Below, one piece after another: positions 19,580-28,369 of a DNA stretch of 35,267 nucleotides. The notes under the pieces were generated by a model. The model worked only from the letters and a program-made list of their open reading frames with translations, was not told the origin of the DNA and ran no database searches. How positions within the stretch are numbered: the first letter of the stretch is position 1; each line of letters begins with the position of its first letter. The stretch lies in the NCBI GenBank assembly GCA_945897825.1, contig CAMDGX010000048.1:1-35267 (forward strand). Direction: 5' to 3'. This DNA is from Asaia bogorensis (GTDB lineage: Bacteria; Pseudomonadota; Alphaproteobacteria; Acetobacterales; Acetobacteraceae). The translations under genes were made by a program, and so were the position numbers.

Positions 19580-20533
19580 ATGGCGCGAAGCTGCGTCTAC
19601 ACCGTCCTCTATGGCGACCGGGACCGGCTGCACGCCCAGAAGGTGCTCGCGGCCAGCGGGCTCGATTTCATCGCCTTCACCGACGATCCCGCCGCCAACT
19701 GGCCGGGCTGGACCTGCCGCACGCTGCCGCAGCGCCTGCCGGGCGATCCGGTCCGAAGCTCGCGCTATGTCAAGTTGCACCCGCATGCCCTGCTGCCGGA
19801 CTACGACGCCTCGATCTACATCGACGCCACCGTGCTGCTGCGCCAGCCGCCCGAGGCGCTGTTCGCCGCCCTGCTCGATGGCCAGGGCAACCCCATGGCG
19901 TGCCTGGCCCACAGCCACCGGAAGTGTGTGCTGGACGAGGTGCGCGCCGTGCTCTCGCTCAATTTCGACGACCCGGCGCGCTGCCTGCGCCAGATGGCCG
20001 CCTACGCGCAGGCCGGCTGGCGCGGCTCGGTGCCTTTGATCTGGTCCGGCCTGCTGCTGCGCCGGCACCACGACCCGGGCGTCGTCGCCACGATGGAGGC
20101 GTGGTGGGAACACGTCCTGCTCTTTTCCCGCCGCGACCAGCTCTCCTTCGCCTTCGTCGCCGAGCAGCAGGGCCTGGCCTTTACCGCCCACGCGCTCGAC
20201 AACGAGGAGTCGCTGTTCCACCAGTGGCCCGTCCCGCGCGAGCGGCAGCGCGCGCCCTGGCGCCCGGCCCTTCCCGCCCCCGAAAACGACGACGGCGGCT
20301 TCCGCGCCCGCCTGCTGGCCCTGATTGCCGAGCTGGACGGCGAGATCCTGCGCCGGGCGCGGGCCGAGGCGGTTCGGGCCAGCGCCGAGGCGGCAACGGC
20401 GCGCGCCGAAGCGGTGGAACTGCGCGCCGAGGCCGGGCGATGGCGCGCCGCCTTCGATGCCACCCGCGGCAGTACCTCCTGGCGCATCACCGCCCCCTTG
20501 CGCCGCGCCGCCACCTGGCTGCGCGCCCGCTGA
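19580..20533 (+). CDS. DUF616 / TOD1-MUCI70-type glycosyltransferase-like protein
   Basis: A 317-residue protein with the PF04765 (DUF616) pattern: CVYTVLYGDRD at the start, FIAFTDDP, KLHPHALLPDYDASIYIDATVLLR with the D-x-D-like IDAT centre, then FSRRDQLSFAFV. Residues about 240-290 form an Ala/Glu/Arg coiled coil, followed by STSWRITAPLRR, a tail seen on many bacterial glycosyltransferases. It probably acts on envelope or exopolysaccharide sugars; no substrate can be named. The ATG at 19580 was preferred over 19541 because the intervening codons (AGA, CTT, TCA, CGA) are unlike the gene and domain homology begins right after 19580. It lies on the opposite strand between pyrC and pyrB. Confidence 0.8.
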   Translation: MARSCVYTVLYGDRDRLHAQKVLAASGLDFIAFTDDPAANWPGWTCRTLPQRLPGDPVRSSRYVKLHPHALLPDYDASIYIDATVLLRQPPEALFAALLDGQGNPMACLAHSHRKCVLDEVRAVLSLNFDDPARCLRQMAAYAQAGWRGSVPLIWSGLLLRRHHDPGVVATMEAWWEHVLLFSRRDQLSFAFVAEQQGLAFTAHALDNEESLFHQWPVPRERQRAPWRPALPAPENDDGGFRARLLALIAELDGEILRRARAEAVRASAEAATARAEAVELRAEAGRWRAAFDATRGSTSWRITAPLRRAATWLRAR

Positions 20534-20542
20534 TCGGGCCGG

Positions 20543-21484
20543 TCAGTCGTTGCGCCGCCCCTGCCGCGCCAGGATGTCGAGCACGGCCATCCGCACCGCC
20601 ACCCCCATCTCCACCTGCTCCTTGATGACGCTGCGCACCGGATCGTCGGCGACCACGCTGTCGATCTCCACCCCCCGGTTCATCGGCCCCGGATGCATGA
20701 CGATCGCGTCGTCCTTGGCGAAGGCCAGCTTCTCCGCATCCAGCCCCCAGAACCGGAAATACTCGCGCGCACTTGGCACCAGGCTCCCGGCCCCGCTCAT
20801 CCGCTCGCGCTGAAGCCGCAGCATCATCACAACATCAGCGTCTTGCAGGCCGCGCTTCATGTCGTGGAACACCTCCACCCCCAGCCGCTCCGCCTGGTTC
20901 GGGATCAGCGTCGGAGGCCCCACCACCCGCACCCGCGCGCCCATCGCGCTCAGCAGATGGATGTTCGACCGCGCCACCCGGCTGTGCAGCACGTCGCCGC
21001 AGATCGCCACCGCCAGCCCCTCCAGCCGCCCCTTCCGCCTGCGGATCGTCAGCGCATCGAGCAGCGCCTGGGTCGGATGCTCATGGGTGCCGTCCCCCGC
21101 GTTGATCACGGCCGCGTCCACCTTCTGGGCCAGCAGGTTCGGCGCGCCCGATTGCCCATGGCGCACCACCAGCAGGTCGCAGTTCATCGCGTTCAAGGTT
21201 GCCGCCGTGTCCAGCAGCGTCTCGCCCTTGTTCACGCTGGAGGTCGAGACCGACATGTTGATCACATCCGCCCCGAGCCGCTTGCCCGCCAGCTCGAAGC
21301 TGGTGCGCGTGCGCGTGCTGTCCTCGAAGAACAGGTTGATCAGCGTTCGTCCCCGCAACAGGTCGCGCTGCGTCTTGCCCGACCGGTTGAGCAGCACATA
21401 GCTCTCGGCCAGGTCCAGCATCGCCTCGATCTGGGGCGGGTGCATCCCCTCGATCTGCAGAAGGTGGCGGGGGGCGGTGATCAC
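20543..21484 (-). CDS. pyrB: Aspartate carbamoyltransferase catalytic subunit
   Basis: A 313-residue ATCase catalytic chain (carbamoyl phosphate + aspartate to carbamoyl aspartate, pyrimidine synthesis). Carbamoyl-phosphate loop STRTRTSFE (56-64), HPTQALLD (136-143) and the aspartate-binding [11 protein letters not shown] near the C terminus are all intact. No pyrI is seen. Start is a GTG at 21484, giving the normal length. It ends 9 nt from the convergent DUF616 gene. Its expected partner, the dihydroorotase homologue, lies beyond that gene and therefore cannot share a simple continuous operon unless transcription crosses the antisense insertion. Confidence 0.96.
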   Translation of the reverse strand: MITAPRHLLQIEGMHPPQIEAMLDLAESYVLLNRSGKTQRDLLRGRTLINLFFEDSTRTRTSFELAGKRLGADVINMSVSTSSVNKGETLLDTAATLNAMNCDLLVVRHGQSGAPNLLAQKVDAAVINAGDGTHEHPTQALLDALTIRRRKGRLEGLAVAICGDVLHSRVARSNIHLLSAMGARVRVVGPPTLIPNQAERLGVEVFHDMKRGLQDADVVMMLRLQRERMSGAGSLVPSAREYFRFWGLDAEKLAFAKDDAIVMHPGPMNRGVEIDSVVADDPVRSVIKEQVEMGVAVRMAVLDILARQGRRND

Positions 21485-21608
21485 GCGGCAAATCCCGAAT
21501 CCGTTCGGGGCGGCACACTAGCCCCCTCGCCGCGCCCGCGCCATGCACGCCTGCCTTGCTGCACCGCAGCATTTCCTGCTATCCGGCCGCACCCACCGGA
21601 GAGCCGCC

Positions 21609-22136
21609 ATGCGCATAGATGCCATCCCCATCGGCACCAATCCGCCCGAGGACGTCAACGTCATCGTCGAGGTCCCGATCGGCGGCGAGCCGATCAAGTA
21701 CGAGCTCAACAAGGAAGCCGGCACCCTCTTCGTCGACCGCTTCCTGCACACCCCGATGCGCTACCCCGGCAACTACGGCTTCGTGCCCCACACCCTGTCC
21801 GAAGACGGCGACCCCATCGACGTCCTCGTCGCCAATACCCGCCCCATCTTCCCCGGCGCCGTCATCAATGTCCGCCCCGTCGGCGTGCTCAAGATGGACG
21901 ACGAGGCCGGCGGCGACGAAAAGATCATCGCCGTCCCCTCGCCCAAGCTCACCAAGCGCTACCTCGGCGTCACCAGCTACACCCATCTGCCGCAGATCAC
22001 GCTCGAGCAGATCCAGCACTTCTTCGAACACTACAAGGACCTCGAGCCCGGCAAATGGGTCAAGGTCATCGGCTGGGGCGACGCCGCCGAAGCCCGCGCC
22101 ATGATCACCGCCGCGATCGAGCGCGCCAAGGAGTAA
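21609..22136 (+). CDS. ppa: Inorganic pyrophosphatase (class I)
   Basis: A 175-residue soluble class I PPase, hydrolysing pyrophosphate to drive biosynthesis. The signature [10 protein letters not shown] with D66, D68 and D71 is intact, as are the [10 protein letters not shown] and KKRYLG-type (TKRYLG) segments. GGAGAG about seven bases upstream supports ATG 21609 rather than the longer frame from 21543. It is divergent from pyrB across 124 bp, where no convincing promoter was seen, and ends just before the second inverted repeat. Confidence 0.97.
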   Translation: MRIDAIPIGTNPPEDVNVIVEVPIGGEPIKYELNKEAGTLFVDRFLHTPMRYPGNYGFVPHTLSEDGDPIDVLVANTRPIFPGAVINVRPVGVLKMDDEAGGDEKIIAVPSPKLTKRYLGVTSYTHLPQITLEQIQHFFEHYKDLEPGKWVKVIGWGDAAEARAMITAAIERAKE

Positions 22137-22144
22137 GCAAGAAT

Positions 22145-22263
22145 CTTCTTTTTCTGTAGAAAAAGAAGCAAAAAGACTTTCATCCATTTTCATCTAGGCT
22201 GGCCGGTTGGCTGCCGTGCAAATGGTTAAAGTTTTTTTGCTTCTTTTTGTTCACAAAAAGAAG
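22145..22263. repeat. Long AT-rich inverted repeat, copy 2 (bidirectional terminator-like)
   Basis: Same design as the element at 5453-5568. Left hairpin: CTTCTTTTTC / GAAAAAGAAG, loop TGTA (22145-22168), the stem identical in sequence to the right hairpin of copy 1. Outer arms 22165-22193 and 22218-22243 pair imperfectly (AGCAAAAAGACTTTCATCCATT against its complement). Right hairpin: CTTCTTTTTG / CAAAAAGAAG, loop TTCA (22240-22263). The central spacer differs from copy 1. It fills the gap between convergent ppa and the crotonase gene, 8 nt after the ppa stop and 4 nt before the other stop. Confidence 0.85.
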
Positions 22264-22267
22264 AATC

Positions 22268-23107
22268 CTACTCTTTCTTCTCCCGATAATCCCCGAACGC
22301 CTTGTCCCGCTGGCTCAGCACCGAGCTGACCGACTTCCCGTCGCGCTTGAACTGCGCCCGATACTCCAGGCTCGCCTGCGTCGTGAACGCCAGCGCCTGC
22401 AGCTCCGTCCCGGCCCGGATCGCCGCGCGCAGCCCCTGCGCTTCCATCGCGCGATGCACCGAGCGCTTGTTGATCTGGTTCAGCTCGGTCGGGATCAGCG
22501 CCACGCGGGCCGCGATCTTCAGCACCTCCTCGGCCAGGGAAGCTGCCGGAAACGCCCGGTTCGCGAAGCCCTTCTGCGCCGCCTCGATGCCCGAGATGCC
22601 ATCCCCGGTCAGCATCATCTCCATCGCGTTGCGCATGCCCATCAGCCACGGATGGAACTGGTTGTCCGGCGGCGACATCAGCCGCACCGGCGGGTAGCCG
22701 ATGTTCGCGTCCTCGGCCACGTAGACAAGGTCGCAGCACGTCGCCAGCTCGCTTCCGCCGGCCAGGCAATGCCCATGCACCTGCGCGATCACCGGCTTGG
22801 CGAGGTCCCAGATCTTCATCCACCCCTCCACCACATGGCGCGCCCAGGCCCCTGGCCCGCCGGCGGTGTAGTAGGGCTGGTCGACCGCGTTGTTCGCCGA
22901 CAGGTCGTAGCCCGAGCAGAACGACGGCCCGGCACCGCGCAGGATCGAGACCTTCACCTCCGGGTCCCGGTCGGCCTCCACTAGCGCCTCCAGGATCGCC
23001 TTGCGCAGCGGATTGTTCAGCGCGTTGCGCTTCTCCGCCCGGTTCATCGTCAGCCGCCGGATGCCCGGCGCGGGCTCGTCGACCAACAATACACTCGCGT
23101 CCGCCAT
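22268..23107 (-). CDS. Enoyl-CoA hydratase/isomerase (crotonase) family protein
   Basis: A 279-residue crotonase-fold protein. The oxyanion-hole strand GAGPSFCSGYDLS (58-70) and HGHCLAGGSELATCCDL (111-127) are present, the latter carrying E120, the equivalent of Glu144 of rat hydratase. At the second catalytic position (QPE in true hydratases, Glu164) it reads IGYPPV, so that glutamate is replaced by Pro140. This argues against a standard 2-enoyl-CoA hydratase; another crotonase reaction on a CoA ester is more likely. GGGGAG six bases upstream supports ATG 23107. It stands alone, divergent from the orphan gene at 23289. Confidence 0.87.
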   Translation of the reverse strand: MADASVLLVDEPAPGIRRLTMNRAEKRNALNNPLRKAILEALVEADRDPEVKVSILRGAGPSFCSGYDLSANNAVDQPYYTAGGPGAWARHVVEGWMKIWDLAKPVIAQVHGHCLAGGSELATCCDLVYVAEDANIGYPPVRLMSPPDNQFHPWLMGMRNAMEMMLTGDGISGIEAAQKGFANRAFPAASLAEEVLKIAARVALIPTELNQINKRSVHRAMEAQGLRAAIRAGTELQALAFTTQASLEYRAQFKRDGKSVSSVLSQRDKAFGDYREKKE

Positions 23108-23210
23108 CGTTCGCTCCCCTATTGCCTTTCCCCCATCGTCCGCCGCCGCGGCCATCGGCGCAAGCGCCCACGCGGGCACGCAGTCGTGACTGAAATGTAC
23201 CAAATTTCGC

Positions 23211-23240
23211 TTGCCCCGGACCGGGCCGGCTTCCGATACT
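23211..23240 (+). promoter_or_regulatory. Candidate promoter for the orphan gene at 23289
   Basis: TTGCCC (23211-23216) and GATACT (23235-23240) with an 18-bp spacer match sigma-70 hexamers at four of six positions each, placing a start near 23247, about 40 nt before the ATG. The 181-bp divergent gap shows nothing else beyond the two ribosome sites. Confidence 0.3.
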
Positions 23241-23288
23241 GCCAATTGCCATGCATGCCCGCGGGGCTGCCATTGAGGAGATCACGCA

Positions 23289-23747
23289 ATGTCGGTCACT
23301 ACCTCCACCATCGGTCCGACCGCAGTCCTGATCGAGGTCGACAATGTCGTTTGGTATGCGCCTAAGGTTGCGCCCTATGTCAGCTCGCTGGATCCGCACG
23401 GCGCCCTTGCAAAAAAGGTCGAGGAAGTGCGCAAGTCCGGGTCGTCCGACACGTCGATGGAGGCTGGCCTCCTGCAGTACGGCGGCTTTCTTTTCCGGGA
23501 ATACAAGGTCGGGGGCAGCCTGCGCTTCTTCGGTTTCTGGCGCGACACCAAGTTCTGCGTCTGCCTGATCGGAAACCATAAAGGCAATTTCTACCACGGC
23601 ATGACCTACGACGAGAAATCCAGCTTCGCCGCGTCGTTCAGGAACACCACCCTCACCAGCGATGCTTGGGAGCGGAATGTCACCAAGGCGATTTCGGCGA
23701 TCTGGGGCATGAACACCACCAATTCGCCCTTCCCCCTGTTCGACTGA
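23289..23747 (+). CDS. Uncharacterised 152-residue protein, atypical composition
   Basis: No family was recognised. The protein has no signal peptide or membrane segment and appears to be a mixed alpha/beta cytosolic fold. A helix-rich half (GALAKKVEEVRKSGSSDTSMEAG) is followed by consecutive strands (FLFREYKVGGSLRFFGFWRDTKFCVCLIGNHKGNFY) and a C-terminal helix. The strand order with R-E-x-K, R-F-F-G-F and a terminal K-G-N-F-Y faintly recalls RelE/HigB-type proteins, but no antitoxin partner is adjacent, so this is only a hint. A strong GAGGAG eight bases before the ATG supports expression. Codons such as CTT, GCA, AAA and TTT are commoner than in neighbours, suggesting recent acquisition. 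Confidence 0.8.
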   Translation: MSVTTSTIGPTAVLIEVDNVVWYAPKVAPYVSSLDPHGALAKKVEEVRKSGSSDTSMEAGLLQYGGFLFREYKVGGSLRFFGFWRDTKFCVCLIGNHKGNFYHGMTYDEKSSFAASFRNTTLTSDAWERNVTKAISAIWGMNTTNSPFPLFD

Positions 23748-23793
23748 CTGGCCCCGCCGCGCGCGTCATCCAGCCCCGTTCGGATAAAACACC

Positions 23794-24234
23794 TTACGCG
23801 AGCCAGGCCCCGTCGCGCATCAGCTCCCGCCCGGCCAACTCGTTCTCTTCCCGCCAGGCCTGGATGCGCGTCGGCCGGATCCAGATGAACGCCATCCGCG
23901 CCGCGCTGTGCCGCGGATCGAACCCGGTCCGCGCCGCGAACGCATCCGCCACCGTCCGCGGCACCGCCGCAACCGGCAACGACTCCGCCGTGCCCTCGAT
24001 CACCACCACGTCCCGCGTCGTCCCCAGCGTCAGCCGCGCCCGGCCCGTCGCGCGCAGGTTGCGCGCCGTCACGGACGCATCGGGCGTCGCCAGCAACAAC
24101 CGCGCCCCGTCCCACAGGAACGACAATGGAATCAGGTGCGGCACATCCCCCCGCGCCGTCGCCACCCACACATCCACGTCCGTCTCCAGCCGAGCGAGCG
24201 CATCCGCCCGCCGCTGCGCGAAATCCCGTGTCAC
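23794..24234 (-). CDS. Pyridoxamine 5'-phosphate oxidase-fold flavin/F420-type protein
   Basis: A 146-residue split-barrel protein of the PNPOx-like superfamily: RLETDVDVWVATARGDVPHLIPLSFLWDGARLLLAT is the typical first half, then ARNLRATGRARLTLGTTRDVVVIEGTAE and a C-terminal WIRPTRIQAWRE. Small members bind FMN, F420 or heme; the cofactor and substrate here are unknown. Start is GTG at 24234, overlapping the gltX stop by 4 nt (GTGA), so it is translated from the gltX message. Confidence 0.82.
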   Translation of the reverse strand: MTRDFAQRRADALARLETDVDVWVATARGDVPHLIPLSFLWDGARLLLATPDASVTARNLRATGRARLTLGTTRDVVVIEGTAESLPVAAVPRTVADAFAARTGFDPRHSAARMAFIWIRPTRIQAWREENELAGRELMRDGAWLA

Positions 24235-25616
24235 GCCGAGGCCGCGCCGATCCGCGCCAGCGCCTCCTCCCGGCCCAGCGCCACCAGCACCGCGTCGATT
24301 CCGGGGCTGACATTGCTGCCTGTCAGCGCCGCCCGCAGCGGCTGCGCCACCTGTCCGAGCTTCAGCCCCTTGGCCTCCGCGAACCCGCGCAGCGCCGCAT
24401 CGATGCCCGCCAGCGAAAAATCGCACGCGGCCAGCGCCGCCCCGGCCTCCCGCAGCATCAGCCGGTTCTCGGCCGTCAGCAGCGCCTCGGCCTTCGGCAC
24501 CATCGGCAGCGGCAGCAAATGCGCCAGGAACATCGCCGAATCCGCCAACTCCACCAGCGTCCTGGCCCGCTCCTTCAGCGCCGGCATCAGCGCCCGGATG
24601 CGGCCGATCGCCTCGGTCCCCAGCGCCAGCCCCGGCCGCCCGACCAAACGCCGCGCGGTCTCCCCGGCCAGCCAGGCATCGTCGCGCTGCTTCAGCCAAT
24701 GCGCGTTCACATGGGCAAGCTTGGCATAGTCCATCCGCGCCGCCCCGCGCCCGACGCCATCGAGGTCGAACAGCCGCACCGCTTCCTCGCGGTCCAGCAG
24801 CTCCACGTCGCCATGCGCCCACCCCAGCCGCAGCAGGTAGTTGCACACCGCCTCCGGCAGATAGCCCTGTTCCTGGAACTCAAGCACCGAGACCGCCCCG
24901 TGGCGCTTGGACAGCTTCTTGCCGTCCTCGCCATGGATCAGCGGGATATGTGCGAAGCGCGGCCGCTCCCAGCCCATCGCATCGTAGATCTGCGCCTGGC
25001 GGAACGCGTTGGTCAGGTGGTCGTCGCCGCGGATCACATGGGTGATCGCCATGTCGTGGTCGTCCACCACCACCGCGTGCTGGTAGGTCGGCGTGCCGTC
25101 GCTGCGCAGGATGATCATGTCGTCCAGCTCGGCATTGGCCACCCGCACGATGCCCTGCACCAGGTCGTCGATGACGGTCTCGCCCTCGCGCGGCGCCTTC
25201 AGCCGGATCGCCGGCAGCACCCCCGCCGGCGCCTCCGCCGGATCGCGCTCGCGCCACGGCGAGCGGATCTTCACGTTCGGCCCCGCCTCGCGCATCGCCT
25301 TCAGCTCGTCCGCCGACAGGTAGCAGTGATAGGCGGAGCCTTTCGCCACCATCTCCCGCGCCACCTCGGCATGCCGCCCCGCCCGCTGGCTCTGGAACAC
25401 CGTCTGCCCGTCATGGCGCAGACCGAGCCAATCCAGCCCCTCCAGGATCACCCGGGTTGCTTCCTCGGTGGAGCGCTCCCGATCGGTATCCTCGATGCGG
25501 AGGAGAAACTCGCCGCCGTGGTGGCGGGCGAACAGCAGGTTGAACAGGGCGGTCCGGGCGCCGCCGATATGCAGCAGGCCGGTGGGGGAGGGGGCAAAGC
25601 GAACGCGAACGGTCAT
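24231..25616 (-). CDS. gltX: Glutamyl-tRNA synthetase
   Basis: A 461-residue class I aminoacyl-tRNA synthetase. HIGG (16-19) and the KLSKR loop (234-238) are intact, with the glutamate pocket RFAPSPTG and the IEDTD segment. The C-terminal helical anticodon-binding region is complete. Many alphaproteobacteria carry two GltX paralogues, so whether this copy charges tRNA-Glu, tRNA-Gln or both cannot be settled here. It starts 9 nt after the NTF2-like gene and overlaps the PPOX-fold gene, giving a three-gene unit. Confidence 0.96.
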   Translation of the reverse strand: MTVRVRFAPSPTGLLHIGGARTALFNLLFARHHGGEFLLRIEDTDRERSTEEATRVILEGLDWLGLRHDGQTVFQSQRAGRHAEVAREMVAKGSAYHCYLSADELKAMREAGPNVKIRSPWRERDPAEAPAGVLPAIRLKAPREGETVIDDLVQGIVRVANAELDDMIILRSDGTPTYQHAVVVDDHDMAITHVIRGDDHLTNAFRQAQIYDAMGWERPRFAHIPLIHGEDGKKLSKRHGAVSVLEFQEQGYLPEAVCNYLLRLGWAHGDVELLDREEAVRLFDLDGVGRGAARMDYAKLAHVNAHWLKQRDDAWLAGETARRLVGRPGLALGTEAIGRIRALMPALKERARTLVELADSAMFLAHLLPLPMVPKAEALLTAENRLMLREAGAALAACDFSLAGIDAALRGFAEAKGLKLGQVAQPLRAALTGSNVSPGIDAVLVALGREEALARIGAASA

Positions 25617-25625
25617 GGCTCCTCT

Positions 25626-26108
25626 CTACTCCGCCCCCGCGAACCGCGCGAGATGCGGCGCACACTCGGGCTTGGCGTTCTGCCGCGCCGCCGCCTTGGC
25701 CGACACGCTGGCGATCCCCGCCGCGGGATAGTCCTGCTGCGCCAGCGCCAGCCCGCGGTCGAACACCTCGAAGTAATGCCCGATCAGCCCGCCGCGCAGC
25801 GCGAACCTGCTGATCCCCTCGAACAGCACCGGCCGGCCCTCCACCCCAGCCCGCCGCGAGGCATAGCTGAACCGCCAGCGCGCATAGCCGAGATCGCCGA
25901 CGCACACCGGCTCGACGAACTCCCACCAATAGTCCCGCCCGCCATCGTGGAACCGCTGCAGCATCGCGGCGATCGCCCCCGCGCCCTGGTGCGGGCCGAA
26001 GAACCCGTCCTCGTACACGCCGTCCGCCGTGAACAGCGCGGCCAGCCCCGCCCCGTCATTGGCCCGCACCGCGTCGGCGAAGCGTTGCAGCAGCTGCGTG
26101 AATTCCAT
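25626..26108 (-). CDS. NTF2/SnoaL-like family protein
   Basis: A 160-residue protein with the cone-shaped NTF2-like fold pattern: the N-terminal helix QLLQRFADAVRANDGAGLAALFTADGVYEDGFFGPHQG, a second helix AAMLQRFHDGG, then strands ending FEGISRFALRGGLIGHYFEVFD. Such proteins act as small isomerases, hydratases or binding proteins; nothing identifies a ligand. The last 40 residues extend past the domain. It is first in the unit with gltX and divergent from comEC across 74 bp. Confidence 0.78.
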   Translation of the reverse strand: MEFTQLLQRFADAVRANDGAGLAALFTADGVYEDGFFGPHQGAGAIAAMLQRFHDGGRDYWWEFVEPVCVGDLGYARWRFSYASRRAGVEGRPVLFEGISRFALRGGLIGHYFEVFDRGLALAQQDYPAAGIASVSAKAAARQNAKPECAPHLARFAGAE

Positions 26109-26182
26109 CCCCGCCCCCTTTGCGCACCACCGGCAACGAAACCGGCGTGACGCACCCCCTTGGTGCCGCGTAGCGTGCCGCC

Positions 26183-28369
26183 ATGCAACCGGCCATCCTG
26201 CGCCCCCTTGCCGCCTGGCTGGTCGACGCCTCCCAGCGCCTCGTAGAGGCCGAGCGCGGCCGCTTCGCCCCGTTCCTGGCCGTCGCGGTGGCGTGCGGTG
26301 CTGCCCACTACTATGCGCTGGCCGGCGAGCCGGATCCGCGCATGGGCCCCTCGATGATAACCACCGGGATCGTGCTCGCCATGCTCGGGCGGGGGCGCAG
26401 GCCGGTGCTGGCGATTGGCCTGCTCGCCATCGCCGCCGGGCTGGGCTTCGCCGCCGCGCAGTGGAGCACCTCCAGGGCGCCGGCCCAACCGCTCCTGCCG
26501 ACCCGGGCCGCGATCATCACCGGCACCGTTGCCAGCGTCGAGGCGCTGCCGCAGGGCCGCCGCGTCACGTTCTCCGCACCACAGATCGACGACGGCCCGG
26601 AACTGCCGCGCGACCTGCGCATCCGCCTGCGCGCCACCGACCCCACCCCCGTTGCGGCCGGCGACCGGCTGCGCGTACGCGCCATGCTCCAGCCGCCGTC
26701 GGGCGCGCCGCTGCCGGGCGGGTGGGACATCCAGTTCGATGCCTACCACACCGGACTCGCAGGCTACGGCTATGCGCTCAACCCCGTCGAACGCCTCGCC
26801 GCCCTGCCGCCAAGGGGGTTTGCCGCCTGGATGCAGTCGCTGCGCGAGCGTGTCGTCGCGCGCATCCACGCGGCCCTGCCGGGCTCCACCGGGCGCCTGG
26901 CCTCCGGGCTGATCGTCGGCGGCACAACGGGCATCCCGGCGCAGGACCAGGCGGCATTCCGCGATTCCGGCCTGTTCCACCTTCTGAGTATCTCCGGGCT
27001 GCACATGGCCATCGTCATCGGACTCGTGTTCGCCACCTTGCGCATGGCCATGGCGGCGAGCGAAACGGCCGCGCTGCGCCTGCCGACCAAGGCGATCGCC
27101 GCGATCCTCGCCCTGGTGGCGGGCGGTTTCTACACGCTGCTGGCCGGCGCCGAGGTGCCCACGGTGCGCAGCTTCACCGCCGCCTGCCTGGTCACCCTGG
27201 CGATCGTGGTCGGGCGGCGGGCCTTCTCGGTGCGAAGCTGGGCCCTGGCGCTGGCCGCCGTGGTGCTGGCCGCGCCGCACGAGGTGATGCGCGTCAGCCT
27301 GCAGATGAGCTTCGCCGCCACGCTGGCACTGATCGCCGGGTTCGAGGCGCTGCGGCCGTGGCTGACCGGGCTGGCGGGGCAGGGCAGCCGGGTGCGCAGC
27401 GCCAGGGCCTGGATCGTGGCCCTGGCGCTGACCAGCGCGCTGGCCGGCACCGCGACAGCGCCCTTCGGCGCCTACCATTTCGGCGCCGTGCAACTCTACT
27501 ACATCGCGGCCAACATGCTGGCGGTGCCGTTGACCACCATCCTGGTGATGCCCGCCGCGGTGGCGGCGATGGTGCTGATGCCGCTGGGGCTGGAGCGCGT
27601 CGCGCTGGTGCCGATGGGCTGGGGGGTCGAAGGGCTGCTGGCGATCGGCCGCACCGTCTCGGCGTGGCCGCAGGCGGTGCTGCCGGTGCCGCAGATCACC
27701 GCCTGGGGCATCGCCGCCTACAGCCTGGGCCTCGCCTGGCTCGCGCTGTGGCGGACGCGCCTGCGCCTGCTGGGCCTCGCGGCGATCGCGGCGGGGCTGG
27801 CGTCGGCGCCGCTGTACCGACCGCCGGACCTGTTGGTCTCGGCCGATGCACGCCTCATCGCCCTGCGCGCCGGGAACGTGCTGCATGTGCACCGCACCCA
27901 GTCGCCCTCCGCATTCGTGCTCGATGCCTGGCTGCGCCACCTCGGCCTGCGCGACTGGCGGCCGATGCCGAAGCCCGGGGAGGCCAGCGACGACGGCGCC
28001 ATCGCCTGCGATGCCACCAGTTGCACGATGCGGCCCAGGCCCGACGGCCAGTCGATCCTGCTGCTGCGCGGCCAGCCCGACGAGCGCGCCTGCGACCACG
28101 CGCTGGTCGTGAGCCCAGAGCCGTTCCGCCTGGAGTGCGAGGTCGCGGCGATCGACCGCTTCAGCGTCTGGCGCGAAGGGGCGCATGCCGTCTGGCTCGA
28201 TCCCGCCGGCCCCCGCATCCTGACCGACCGCGCCCATCGCGGCGACCGGCCCTGGGTGACGCCGCTGCCCACCCGCACCCGCCAGCAGCCCGGGCTGCCA
28301 CTGCCGCCGGCGCAGGCCGAGACGCTGCGCCCGCCGCGTTCAACCGGCGAGGATGATCCGGTAGAGTAG
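26183..28369 (+). CDS. comEC: ComEC/Rec2-family DNA-uptake channel protein (no nuclease domain)
   Basis: A 728-residue polytopic inner-membrane protein. An N-terminal DUF4131 region (about 1-200) leads to the Competence domain with the signature DSGLFHLLSISGLHMAIVIGL and about eight hydrophobic segments up to residue 540. In natural transformation the protein moves single-stranded DNA into the cytoplasm. The C-terminal 180 residues occupy the place of the metallo-beta-lactamase-like domain but lack the HxHxDH motif, as in many alphaproteobacteria. Its 3' end overlaps the convergent GNAT gene by 30 nt. comEC next to lexA and gltX is a common alphaproteobacterial arrangement. Confidence 0.9.
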   Translation: MQPAILRPLAAWLVDASQRLVEAERGRFAPFLAVAVACGAAHYYALAGEPDPRMGPSMITTGIVLAMLGRGRRPVLAIGLLAIAAGLGFAAAQWSTSRAPAQPLLPTRAAIITGTVASVEALPQGRRVTFSAPQIDDGPELPRDLRIRLRATDPTPVAAGDRLRVRAMLQPPSGAPLPGGWDIQFDAYHTGLAGYGYALNPVERLAALPPRGFAAWMQSLRERVVARIHAALPGSTGRLASGLIVGGTTGIPAQDQAAFRDSGLFHLLSISGLHMAIVIGLVFATLRMAMAASETAALRLPTKAIAAILALVAGGFYTLLAGAEVPTVRSFTAACLVTLAIVVGRRAFSVRSWALALAAVVLAAPHEVMRVSLQMSFAATLALIAGFEALRPWLTGLAGQGSRVRSARAWIVALALTSALAGTATAPFGAYHFGAVQLYYIAANMLAVPLTTILVMPAAVAAMVLMPLGLERVALVPMGWGVEGLLAIGRTVSAWPQAVLPVPQITAWGIAAYSLGLAWLALWRTRLRLLGLAAIAAGLASAPLYRPPDLLVSADARLIALRAGNVLHVHRTQSPSAFVLDAWLRHLGLRDWRPMPKPGEASDDGAIACDATSCTMRPRPDGQSILLLRGQPDERACDHALVVSPEPFRLECEVAAIDRFSVWREGAHAVWLDPAGPRILTDRAHRGDRPWVTPLPTRTRQQPGLPLPPAQAETLRPPRSTGEDDPVE

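Noticed and set aside
25784-28237. 817-codon minus-strand frame antisense to comEC
   Set aside because: His/Arg/Gly/Gln-rich translation without motifs; comEC on the plus strand has a clear family signature.
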